Shown: piece after piece, positions 7,131 through 12,536 of the stretch
How positions within the stretch are numbered: the stretch's first letter is position 1
Layout of the letters: each line of letters begins with the position of its first letter
Source of the DNA: Bacillota bacterium
GTDB taxonomy: Bacteria; Bacillota; Clostridia; Christensenellales; SZUA-584
Length of the DNA: 12,536 nucleotides
Reading direction: 5' to 3'
NCBI GenBank assembly: GCA_023396555.1
Contig: JAEWWC010000231.1
Coordinates: forward strand, 1 to 12,536
Translations under genes and position numbers: made by a program
Notes under the pieces: generated by a model
The model's input: only the letters and a program-made list of their open reading frames with translations
Told to the model about the DNA's origin: nothing
Database searches by the model: none

Positions 7131-7319
7131 TTATTTTGTACCTTTAACCTGCTCTAACATACGCTTAACCATTTGACCACCAACTTTACCTGCCTGCTGA
7201 GACGTGAGATCCCCATTGTATCCCTGCTTCAGGTTTACCCCAACCTCATTAGCGATCTCATACTTCATATTATTCAAAGCGTTCTTCGCTTCAGGCACCA
7301 CGGCTTTATTTCTTGCCAT
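7131..7319 (-). CDS. alpha/beta-type small acid-soluble spore protein (62 aa)
   Basis: This is a second DNA-binding spore protein of the same family. I choose the ATG at 7319 (MARNKAVVPEAK) because the near-perfect ribosome site AAGGAGGTGA lies 5 bp upstream; longer in-frame versions to 7370 have no support. The core motifs are KYEIANEVGVNL (19-30), GYNGDLTSQQAG (33-44) and VGGQMVKRMLEQ (46-57), with the protease site E21-I22. It closely resembles the adjacent SASP over the central 40 residues, which suggests tandem duplication. It is the upstream gene of the pair, behind a possible sigma-G promoter, and starts 92 bp after the recG stop. Confidence 0.95.
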   Translation of the reverse strand: MARNKAVVPEAKNALNNMKYEIANEVGVNLKQGYNGDLTSQQAGKVGGQMVKRMLEQVKGTK

Positions 7320-7355
7320 TATGCTCACCTCCTTTTTTATTTTGTTCGACACTAA

Positions 7356-7384
7356 TAATTTGCCCAACAAAACAAAATATAAGC
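7356..7384 (-). promoter_or_regulatory. possible sigma-G (forespore) promoter for the SASP pair
   Basis: SASP genes are normally transcribed by sigma-G, with consensus about GnATR, 17-18 bp, then CATnnTA. On the minus strand GCTTA (7380-7384), 17 bp, then CAAATTA (7356-7362) each differ from it at one position. The predicted start near 7349 would give a leader of about 30 nt before the SASP ATG at 7319. No good sigma-A promoter is seen in the same gap. The fit is approximate. Confidence 0.45.
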
Positions 7385-7411
7385 TGGCAATAATATATAG
7401 ACGCGGTATTA

Positions 7412-9436
7412 TTAATTAATCGTGGTTTTTTCCAGTCTGCTTTGGAATCTTTTTAAAGATACTTTTTTAAGATGCTCAAAAAATTCCGGATTTTGCTCGC
7501 ATATTTCCGCGGCAATCTCGCGCGTTTCGCTGAGCAGGCGCATGTCCTTGATCAGGTGTGCCATATAAAGATCCGACACGCCGCTCTGACGGCTGCCCAG
7601 AAACTGGCCCGGTCCGCGCAGACGCAAATCCTCTTCGGCGATTTTAAAACCGTCGTTTGTTTTAGACAGCAGTTGTAGGCGCTCGTTCTCCTGATCGGGC
7701 GACATCAGAAAGCACCACGATGTCTGGCTGCCGCGTCCCACGCGTCCGCGCAGCTGGTGCAGCTGGGCGAGGCCGAAGCGTTCGGCATTTTCAATGACCA
7801 TGATCGTGGCTGCGGGCACATCCACGCCCACCTCGATGACGGTGGTGGACACGAGTATCTGAGCTTCATTATTTTTGAACTGCTCCATCACCGCGTTTTT
7901 TTCCTGAGGTTTCATTTTGCCATGGAGCAGCGCGACATTCCATTTGGCGTAGTGGCTTTTGATCTCTTCATATATCTGCTCGGACGAGCGCACGTCCAGC
8001 GATTCGCTCTCCTCTACCAACGGGCAGACAATGAAGGCCTGCGCGCCTTTTTTGAGCTCACCGTTGATGAAGCCGTACATGTCGTTTCTTTTGTTTTCGG
8101 GCACGCAGAAGGTTTTGACGGGCTGGCGTCCGGGTGGCATTTCGTCGAGTATCGAGATGTCCGTCTTGCCGAACAGTATCAGCGCGAGCGTGCGCGGTAT
8201 GGGCGTAGCCGACATGATGAGCGTGTGCGGCGCTCCGCCCTTCGTTTCCAGTATCGCGCGCTGGTTTACACCAAAACGGTGCTGTTCGTCCGTGATGACC
8301 AATCCGAGATCGGCAAACTGTACGCTGTCGTATAGCACGGCATGCGTGCCAAAAACGATGTGTGTATTGCCTGCGGCAATGTTTTCGCAGATCACACGCC
8401 TTTGGGCGGGCGGTGTGCTGCCCGTGAGCAATTCGATGTTGACGCCCGCCTCGCCCAGCATACACTGTGCGTTTTCGTAATGCTGACGCGCGAGCACCTC
8501 GGTAGGGGCCATCATCACGCACTGGCGGCCGCTCTTCACGCAGATATGCATGGCGTAAAACGCAGGCGTCGTTTTGCCGCTGCCCACGTCGCCCTGCACA
8601 AGCCGGTTCATCGGCTGGGTACGATTCAAGTCGTTTTCGATTTCGCCCATAACGCGTAACTGTGCGCCGGTGGGACGGTAATGGAGCCGCTGCATGAATT
8701 CTTCGCGCTCCCGCTCATCAACGGCGAGCGGCACGGCTCCCTCCTGCGCGGCTGTGTCGCGGCCTGAAAGCGCGATATTAAACAGCAGCAGCTCTTCGAA
8801 TATGAGACGGCGCTTGGCCAGCTCCAGCGATCCCTCGTCCGCCGGAAAATGGATGTGCTCCAGCGCGAAGTTGATTTCACAGAGGCCGTAACTTCTGCGA
8901 AACTCGGCTGTAAACTGATCGGTCAGTTTGCCGCCCAGCGCGTCCAGCAACGATTTTACCACCATCCGCATCACCTTCTGCGAAATCCCGGCGGTGAGCG
9001 GATAGACGGGATTTAAGCCCTCGCGCTGGCCGCCGTTTTTTTCCATATGCGGATTGGTGAACTGGAGCTTGCGCCCCACCAGCTTGACGCTGCCGCTGAC
9101 GTATACGGTATCGTTAAGCCTGTACATGTTTTTGATGTAGGGTTGATTGAAAAAAACAGCCTCAACCCTCCCTGTTTCGTCCGATAACGAAAATGTGGTC
9201 AGATTGAGACCGCTCTTGACACGCCTTAATTTGGGCTCTTCGTGTATGATTGCAGTTATATGACAGACTTCTCCGTCCGCAAGATCGCAGATTTTGGCGC
9301 TGCGTCCGGCGGACTCATAGCCGCGGGGCATATGATATAAAAGATCCGCGACCGTTTCAATATTCAGTTTGGCTAGAAGTTTGGCCTTCTTTTCTCCAAT
9401 GCCTTTAACCTTACTGACCGGGGTATCAAGGTTCAT
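7412..9436 (-). CDS. recG: ATP-dependent DNA helicase RecG
   Basis: RecG is a double-stranded DNA translocase that reverses stalled replication forks and branch-migrates recombination intermediates. The 674 residues are full length. The N-terminal part (1-~270) holds the helix-hairpin-helix-like KVKGIGEKKAKLL and the OB-fold wedge domain. The motor follows with Walker A GDVGSGKT (282-289), DEQH box (383-386), SATPIPRT (409-416) and motif VI QLRGRVGRG (561-569). The C-terminal LRLRGPGQFLGSRQSG (604-619) is the RecG signature region linked to translocation. After the P-loop the sequence is TPAFYA, not the common VVA, which looks like harmless variation. The ATG overlaps the yloV stop by one base (TAATG) and has only a weak ribosome site, so coupling is likely. 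No strong terminator follows its stop. Confidence 0.98.
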   Translation of the reverse strand: MNLDTPVSKVKGIGEKKAKLLAKLNIETVADLLYHMPRGYESAGRSAKICDLADGEVCHITAIIHEEPKLRRVKSGLNLTTFSLSDETGRVEAVFFNQPYIKNMYRLNDTVYVSGSVKLVGRKLQFTNPHMEKNGGQREGLNPVYPLTAGISQKVMRMVVKSLLDALGGKLTDQFTAEFRRSYGLCEINFALEHIHFPADEGSLELAKRRLIFEELLLFNIALSGRDTAAQEGAVPLAVDEREREEFMQRLHYRPTGAQLRVMGEIENDLNRTQPMNRLVQGDVGSGKTTPAFYAMHICVKSGRQCVMMAPTEVLARQHYENAQCMLGEAGVNIELLTGSTPPAQRRVICENIAAGNTHIVFGTHAVLYDSVQFADLGLVITDEQHRFGVNQRAILETKGGAPHTLIMSATPIPRTLALILFGKTDISILDEMPPGRQPVKTFCVPENKRNDMYGFINGELKKGAQAFIVCPLVEESESLDVRSSEQIYEEIKSHYAKWNVALLHGKMKPQEKNAVMEQFKNNEAQILVSTTVIEVGVDVPAATIMVIENAERFGLAQLHQLRGRVGRGSQTSWCFLMSPDQENERLQLLSKTNDGFKIAEEDLRLRGPGQFLGSRQSGVSDLYMAHLIKDMRLLSETREIAAEICEQNPEFFEHLKKVSLKRFQSRLEKTTIN

Positions 9437-11058
9437 TACTCAACCGCGAATACAAACGGATAGACGGGCTGGCCTCCGAACTGCAGCTCAACGTCGTAGT
9501 CGCCGTACTTTTCGCGGACCCTGTCGGCGACTTGGTTGGCCAGCGTTTCCGTAACTTCCTCACCGTAGAATATGGTGATAACGCTGTCGTCATCCGATAC
9601 CATACCTTCCAGCAGTTGGTCGCACGTCTGGAATATATCGCCGGTGTGGCAGATGATGTCGCCGTCCAATATGCCGATCAGCTCACCCTTTTTAATGATC
9701 TGTCCGTTCATCTTGGATTCACGCACGGCGCTGGTCACCTGACCCGTTTTCACAGTGGTGATCGCCTTTTTCATGCGCTCGGTGTTCTCTTCGAAGTCGA
9801 GGTCGGGATTGTAGGCCAGCACGCCCGTGATGCCCTGGGGGAAGGACCTGGAGGGAATCACATGGACGTTTTTGCTGGAAAACTGAGCGGCCTGCTCGGC
9901 TGCCAGTATGATGTTCTTGTTGTTCGGGAACACGAAAACGTTATCCGCCGGCGCTTTTTCGATCGCGCGGGAGATGGACTCAGTCGACGGATTCATCGTC
10001 TGACCGCCTTCCACAATCTCATCCACCATGAATTCCTTGAATATATTGACGAAGCCCTTGCCTGCGGCGATGGTGACGACTGCCATGTTCTTCTTTTCGC
10101 GTGGTGTTTCGGACTGTTCAAGTTCCGTGTGCTGCTCGCGCATGTTGTCGATCTTGATACGCGACAGCTCGCCAAAACGCAGCGCAAACTGGAGCGCCTT
10201 GCCCGGCACGTTGGTATGGACGTGCGTTTTGATGAGCTGCAGGTCTCCCACCACCAGCACGCAATCGCCGATCTTCATCAGCTTCTCGCGGTAACGGTCA
10301 ATGTCGTCCTGCTTGACGGATTCGTGTATGTTCTTGATGAAAAACTCGGTGCAGTAGGCGAACTCGATGTCTTCCCCGCCCACGGTGTTGGAGAAATCAA
10401 CGGCGGGTTCGTCGGTTTCGAACAACGCACTGTCGGTGACAGCCTCGCCGTCCATGGCCATTTTGAAGCCACGATAGATGACAAGGAGTCCCTTGCCGCC
10501 TGCGTCCACCACGCCCGCTTCCTTGAGCACCGGCAGCATGTCGGGCGTTTTCTTGAGCGTCTGACCACCCTGCTCCAGCACGGCGTCCATCAGCTGATAG
10601 ATGTTATCGTCCTGAGCAGCGCAGCGCAGCGCCGTTTTGGCCATCTCCTTGGCCACTGTGAGTATGGTGCCCTCTTTGGGCTTCATCACAGCCTTATAGG
10701 CTGCGTCAACGCCCTCCTGCATCGCCTTCGCGAAGTCGGGTGCGCCTGCAGTGTCCATGCCCGTCAGGCTTTTGGACAGCCCGCGGAACAGCTGCGACAG
10801 TATGACGCCCGAGTTGCCACGGGCGCCTTTGAGCGCCCCCAGCGACAACGCGTCAGCTACGCTGCCGATTCTGGATGTGTCCGCCGACTTGACTTCCTTT
10901 ACGGCAGACATCATCGTCAGAGACATGTTGGTTCCCGTATCGCCGTCCGGCACGGGAAATACGTTGAGCGCGTTTAAGCTTTTCTTGTTCTTTTCCAAAT
11001 AAGCGGCTGCGGAAAGCACAATTTCTTTGAGCAGCTCGCCGGTAATCCTTTGATGCAT
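9436..11058 (-). CDS. fakA: DAK2-domain protein YloV / FakA, ATP-binding subunit of fatty acid kinase
   Basis: FakA phosphorylates exogenous fatty acids carried by a FakB (DegV-family) partner, making acyl-phosphate for phospholipid synthesis. I place the start at 11058 (MHQRITGELL): AGGGGG is 6 bp upstream, while longer in-frame starts overlap yloU. An ATG one codon earlier (11061) is also possible. The resulting 540-residue protein begins with a DhaL/DAK2 kinase domain (about 1-205). It contains NVFPVPDGDTGTNM (32-45), with D38 and D40 as the expected magnesium-ATP ligands, and GARGNSGVILSQL (78-90). The rest matches the middle and C-terminal regions of the YloV family, including DGDIICHTGD near the end. 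No FakB gene is in the window. It lies between yloU and recG as in other Firmicutes. Confidence 0.94.
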   Translation of the reverse strand: MHQRITGELLKEIVLSAAAYLEKNKKSLNALNVFPVPDGDTGTNMSLTMMSAVKEVKSADTSRIGSVADALSLGALKGARGNSGVILSQLFRGLSKSLTGMDTAGAPDFAKAMQEGVDAAYKAVMKPKEGTILTVAKEMAKTALRCAAQDDNIYQLMDAVLEQGGQTLKKTPDMLPVLKEAGVVDAGGKGLLVIYRGFKMAMDGEAVTDSALFETDEPAVDFSNTVGGEDIEFAYCTEFFIKNIHESVKQDDIDRYREKLMKIGDCVLVVGDLQLIKTHVHTNVPGKALQFALRFGELSRIKIDNMREQHTELEQSETPREKKNMAVVTIAAGKGFVNIFKEFMVDEIVEGGQTMNPSTESISRAIEKAPADNVFVFPNNKNIILAAEQAAQFSSKNVHVIPSRSFPQGITGVLAYNPDLDFEENTERMKKAITTVKTGQVTSAVRESKMNGQIIKKGELIGILDGDIICHTGDIFQTCDQLLEGMVSDDDSVITIFYGEEVTETLANQVADRVREKYGDYDVELQFGGQPVYPFVFAVE

Positions 11059-11068
11059 CATGATCCCC

Positions 11069-11419
11069 CTAAACCCGGATACCGTTAATTGTGACATCGA
11101 CCTTGTCAACGTTTAGTCCGGTTATCTTCTCAACTCTGTACTTGACAGTATCAATGACATTGGAGGCCACAGCGGAAATAGAGACGCCGTATTCAACTAT
11201 GACATAAAGCGCGATATGAACCCCGTCGTTCTCGGCGTATATTCTAACGCCTTTGCTCAAATTTTCGCCCCGCAGCAGCTCCACAATGCCGTCCATGGCC
11301 TTTTGTGACGACATTCCGACGATTCCGTAACAATCCATTGTGGCAAGCCCCGCCAAATTGGAAAGGAATTCATCTGAATATTCTATTTTTCCGTATGAAT
11401 TTTGCTGAATAACAGCCAT
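11069..11419 (-). CDS. Asp23/Gls24 family protein YloU
   Basis: This 116-residue protein belongs to the Asp23/Gls24 (DUF322) family, whose members are linked to cell-envelope homeostasis; the exact role of YloU is not settled. The family features visible are GKIEYSDEFLSNLAGLATMDCYGIVGM near the N-terminus, the central GVHIALYVIVEYGVSI strand pair, and VDKVDVTINGIRV at the C-terminus. There is no signal peptide or membrane segment. GGGAGG lies 7 bp before the ATG. It is the first gene of the yloU-fakA-recG operon behind the promoter at 11476-11504, and fakA begins 10 bp after its stop. The conserved pairing with yloV suggests a link to membrane lipid or envelope work, but that is inference. 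Confidence 0.93.
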   Translation of the reverse strand: MAVIQQNSYGKIEYSDEFLSNLAGLATMDCYGIVGMSSQKAMDGIVELLRGENLSKGVRIYAENDGVHIALYVIVEYGVSISAVASNVIDTVKYRVEKITGLNVDKVDVTINGIRV

Positions 11420-11475
11420 TCAATAGCCTCCCAAGGATAAAAAATACCGTCACGTATGCAAACTCCGGCGAATAC

Positions 11476-11504
11476 AATCTATCGCGTTTTGTTTCTTGCG
11501 TCAA
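11476..11504 (-). promoter_or_regulatory. sigma-A-type promoter of the yloU-fakA-recG operon
   Basis: On the minus strand TTGACG (11499-11504) and TAGATT (11476-11481) are separated by 17 bp. Transcription should start near 11469, about 50 nt before the yloU ATG. It is arranged back to back with the rpmB promoter on the plus strand, the two -35 boxes being about 40 bp apart. Confidence 0.75.
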
Positions 11505-11543
11505 GCGTTTTAAATAATTGCAATGAAAATTTAAAGATTAATC

Positions 11544-11572
11544 TTGCCAAATTCGGGCTTCGATGATAGAAT
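11544..11572 (+). promoter_or_regulatory. sigma-A-type promoter of rpmB
   Basis: TTGCCA (11544-11549) and TAGAAT (11567-11572) are separated by exactly 17 bp on the plus strand. The start would fall near 11579, giving a leader of about 36 nt before the rpmB GTG. No L28-binding or other leader structure is evident in so short a leader. Confidence 0.75.
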
Positions 11573-11614
11573 ATCACACGTGCGATTTTGCGTCAAGGAG
11601 AGAGGTGTAGACAG

Positions 11615-11803
11615 GTGGCAAAGTACTGCGAAATATGCAAGAAGGGCATCATGTCCGGCAACACGGTCAGCCATTCAAACAGAAAATCCAGAAGAACATG
11701 GGCTCCCAATGTTCAGCGAGTAAGCGCTGTCGTTGACGGCTCTCCCAAAAGGGTTTATGTTTGTACCCGGTGCTTAAGATCCGGCAAGGTTACCCGCGGT
11801 TAG
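11615..11803 (+). CDS. rpmB: 50S ribosomal protein L28, zinc-binding form
   Basis: L28 is a small protein of the large ribosomal subunit. The best start is the GTG at 11615, giving MAKYCEICKKGIMSGNTVSHS and 62 residues, the usual length in Firmicutes. The AGGAG/GAGGTG stretch lies 7 or more bases upstream. An upstream TTG-started extension would read through the ribosome site and is rejected. Four cysteines in two pairs, C5/C8 and C50/C53 (CTRC), identify the zinc-ribbon (C+) form. SNRKSRRTWAPNVQ is the conserved rRNA-binding core. It is the only plus-strand gene, divergent from yloU and convergent with spoVM, as in B. subtilis. Confidence 0.98.
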   Translation: MAKYCEICKKGIMSGNTVSHSNRKSRRTWAPNVQRVSAVVDGSPKRVYVCTRCLRSGKVTRG

Positions 11804-11826
11804 GCATATAGTATTAGACCAGAACG

Positions 11827-11854
11827 GGTCGTCCTGACATAGGGCGGCCTTTTT
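11827..11854 (+). terminator. intrinsic terminator of rpmB
   Basis: GGTCGTCCT (11827-11835) pairs with AGGGCGGCC (11841-11849) over nine base pairs with two G-T wobbles, around the five-base loop GACAT. It is followed at once by TTTTT and a further T-rich stretch. It begins 23 bp after the rpmB stop. Confidence 0.9.
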
Positions 11855-11876
11855 GCTTTGTTTTAAAAATATTGTT

Positions 11877-11901
11877 GCCCGGAAGAAACATTCCCCCGGG
11901 C
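11877..11901 (-). terminator. probable terminator of the spoVM transcript
   Basis: On the minus strand GCCCGGGGGAA and TTCTTCCGGGC form an 11-bp stem with two G-T pairs and a three-base loop, followed after six bases by ATTTTT. It lies 57 bp after the spoVM stop and faces the rpmB terminator. The delayed T-run makes it weaker than the other two terminators in the window. The GC-rich stretch 11902-11958 between spoVM and this hairpin contains short complementary blocks, but I see no gene in it. Confidence 0.7.
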
Positions 11902-11958
11902 GCGTATGTAAGGACCTATCCACCCCATCGGTGCCGAACATTCCGGGGGCCCCACGAT

Positions 11959-12024
11959 TCAGGTAAATAGTTTCTTTAGTATCCCGCGAAGAAGCCGCGG
12001 CGCCTTGATACAGTAGATTCTCAA
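11959..12024 (-). CDS. spoVM: SpoVM-like stage V sporulation micro-protein (21 aa)
   Basis: SpoVM is a tiny amphipathic peptide that recognises the convex forespore membrane and anchors the SpoIVA coat basement layer. The predicted peptide reads MRIYCIKAPRLL followed by RGILKKLFT. From memory, the B. subtilis protein begins MKFYTIKLPKFLGGIVRAML, so M1, Y4, I6, K7, P9, L12, G14 and I15 coincide and several other positions are conservative. P9 is the residue known to matter for curvature sensing. The start is TTG with GGAGGTG upstream. The neighbours thiN upstream and rpmB convergent downstream are those of spoVM in B. subtilis. Oddities are R13 instead of glycine and a C-terminus about five residues shorter. 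A sigma-E promoter would be expected, but I could not place one. Confidence 0.85.
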   Translation of the reverse strand: MRIYCIKAPRLLRGILKKLFT

Positions 12025-12049
12025 TATTCCCACCTCCATTACAATCCGC

Positions 12050-12211
12050 TCAAATTTTCCTCGACAACACAAAAATGCCCACCAAGATCAGTATTGCTCC
12101 CAGAAATGCGAGCCACATCCAGTACGGCAGAAAGCAAATCAGGAGAATGATGCCTAGCGCGATCAATATGATGGACAGTATCCTCCGCATGATACAATTA
12201 CCGCAAAACAA
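12050..12211 (-). CDS. small two-helix membrane protein of unknown function (53 aa)
   Basis: I do not recognise this family. The reading frame starts with TTG at 12211, four bases after the strong ribosome site GGAGGTGA; an internal ATG at residue 8 has no comparable site. The 53-residue product has a short N-terminus MFCGNCIMRR with a CxxC pair (C3, C6). Two hydrophobic segments follow (about 11-28 and 31-49), joined by a tight turn at LPYWMW, and the protein ends SRKI. By the positive-inside rule, both ends should be cytoplasmic. It sits between thiN (70 bp upstream) and spoVM (25 bp downstream, same strand), so it is probably in the spoVM transcript and possibly made in the mother cell during sporulation. 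That role is inference from position alone. Confidence 0.7.
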   Translation of the reverse strand: MFCGNCIMRRILSIILIALGIILLICFLPYWMWLAFLGAILILVGIFVLSRKI

Positions 12212-12226
12212 TATATCACCTCCGCG

Positions 12227-12252
12227 TAAGAAGCCCTTGATACACCTTCTTA
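12227..12252. repeat. 7-bp inverted repeat between thiN and the small membrane gene
   Basis: TAAGAAG (12227-12233) and CTTCTTA (12246-12252) are perfect reverse complements around a 12-bp centre. There is no T-run after the stem on the minus strand, so it is not a standard terminator of thiN. It lies just upstream of the ribosome site of the 53-residue membrane protein and may be an operator, an mRNA structure, or chance. Confidence 0.35.
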
Positions 12253-12281
12253 AATATCATACGATTTGGATGCGGGAAGTG

Positions 12282-12536
12282 TTACGCTTTGCCGGATATC
12301 TTGATAATCAGCGCATATCCGCCTTCAATATTGAGCTCGGCCGGGCTGGACACCAATATGTTGCTGATGCCGCGGCTTGCGTCGCAACGCAGCAGCAATC
12401 TGTCCAACGGATAATAAAGGTTGGTTGCCGTTACGGTTATATCCCCCGCCATTGGCAGAATAGAAACGGTTTGCCCGGGAATGCCATGAAGTATATGCGT
12501 GCCCCGCGCAACCGTGATCTCGTGCAGTTCATCGAT
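12282..12536 (-). CDS. thiN: thiamine pyrophosphokinase, C-terminal part (N-terminus beyond the window)
   Basis: Thiamine pyrophosphokinase transfers pyrophosphate from ATP to thiamine, giving the cofactor thiamine diphosphate. The visible 84 residues run in frame from the window edge to a TAA stop and correspond to the thiamine-binding beta-rich C-terminal domain. Recognisable pieces are GQTVSILPMAGDITVTATN, then NLYYPLDRLLL and RGISNILVSSPAELNIEGG. These match the family pattern of a VSL(I)LP strand, a YPL segment and a G(I)SN motif before a final strand ending LIIKI. The ATP-binding N-terminal domain and the start codon lie outside. Its place just upstream of spoVM and rpmB matches the B. 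subtilis order, where thiN (yloS) precedes spoVM, and this supports both identifications. Confidence 0.85.
   Translation of the reverse strand: MDELHEITVARGTHILHGIPGQTVSILPMAGDITVTATNLYYPLDRLLLRCDASRGISNILVSSPAELNIEGGYALIIKISGKA

Noticed and set aside
7386..7411. AT-only stem AATAATA/TATTATT after the recG stop as a recG terminator
   Set aside because: The stem has no GC pairs and no T-run follows, so it would be a very poor terminator.
9532..10977. A 481-codon open frame on the plus strand antisense to fakA
   Set aside because: It runs opposite a clear full-length FakA gene, has no ribosome site or family motifs, and its His/Val/Leu-rich composition is what the complementary strand of a GC-rich gene gives.
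11862..11940. A short minus-strand frame starting MFGTDGV after spoVM, reminiscent of the start of phosphoglucosamine mutase
   Set aside because: No ribosome site, it runs through the terminator hairpin, and nothing after the first seven residues fits; a chance match.

Overview
The window looks like chromosomal DNA from an endospore-forming member of the Firmicutes, most likely a clostridium-type organism. The evidence is two alpha/beta-type small acid-soluble spore proteins, a SpoVM-like micro-protein, strong AGGAGG-type ribosome binding sites, the HisZ-dependent short form of HisG, a zinc-ribbon (four-Cys) L28, and a gene order thiN - spoVM - rpmB(opposite strand) - yloU - yloV - recG that matches the Bacillus subtilis chromosome apart from small insertions and losses. 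Third codon positions are fairly GC-rich, yet ATA isoleucine codons are common. I cannot name a genus. Almost everything lies on the minus strand; only rpmB is on plus. The window is dense core genome, with no mobile element, CRISPR array, prophage or obviously foreign segment.

Region 1 (1-186): the 5' part of a tRNA-Asp gene and a complete tRNA-Val gene with encoded CCA, 3 bp apart, driven by a clear sigma-A-type promoter.

Region 2 (269-6751): a compact histidine operon, transcribed hisZ-hisG-hisD-hisB-hisH-hisA-hisF-hisIE. Neighbouring genes overlap by up to 7 bp or are separated by at most 13 bp, so translational coupling is likely. It covers every step from ATP/PRPP to histidine except histidinol-phosphate aminotransferase (hisC) and histidinol-phosphatase, which must be encoded elsewhere. 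Its promoter has a TTGACA -35 box, a 17-bp spacer and a short leader of about 38 nt. There is no T-box or His-rich leader peptide. Instead, three copies of GGAGCAAT surround the promoter, which suggests repressor control.

Region 3 (6805-7384): an unexplained inverted repeat, a strong hairpin terminator, and two tandem SASP genes behind a plausible sigma-G promoter.

Region 4 (7412-11504): yloU (Asp23 family), yloV/fakA (fatty acid kinase ATP subunit) and recG (branched-DNA helicase), tightly spaced behind one promoter.

Region 5 (11544-12536): rpmB on the plus strand with its own promoter and terminator. Convergent to it on minus are the C-terminal part of thiN (cut by the window edge), a 53-residue two-helix membrane protein, and a 21-residue SpoVM homologue. 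The last two are too short for usual ORF calling and both start with TTG. Together with the SASPs they are the sporulation content of the window. The longest gene-free stretch is about 230 bp (6679-6912) and is described in the entries that fall in it.

I found no strong evidence for a wholly new system. The most interesting items are the spoVM micro-ORF, its small membrane-protein neighbour, and the repeat-bearing his promoter.
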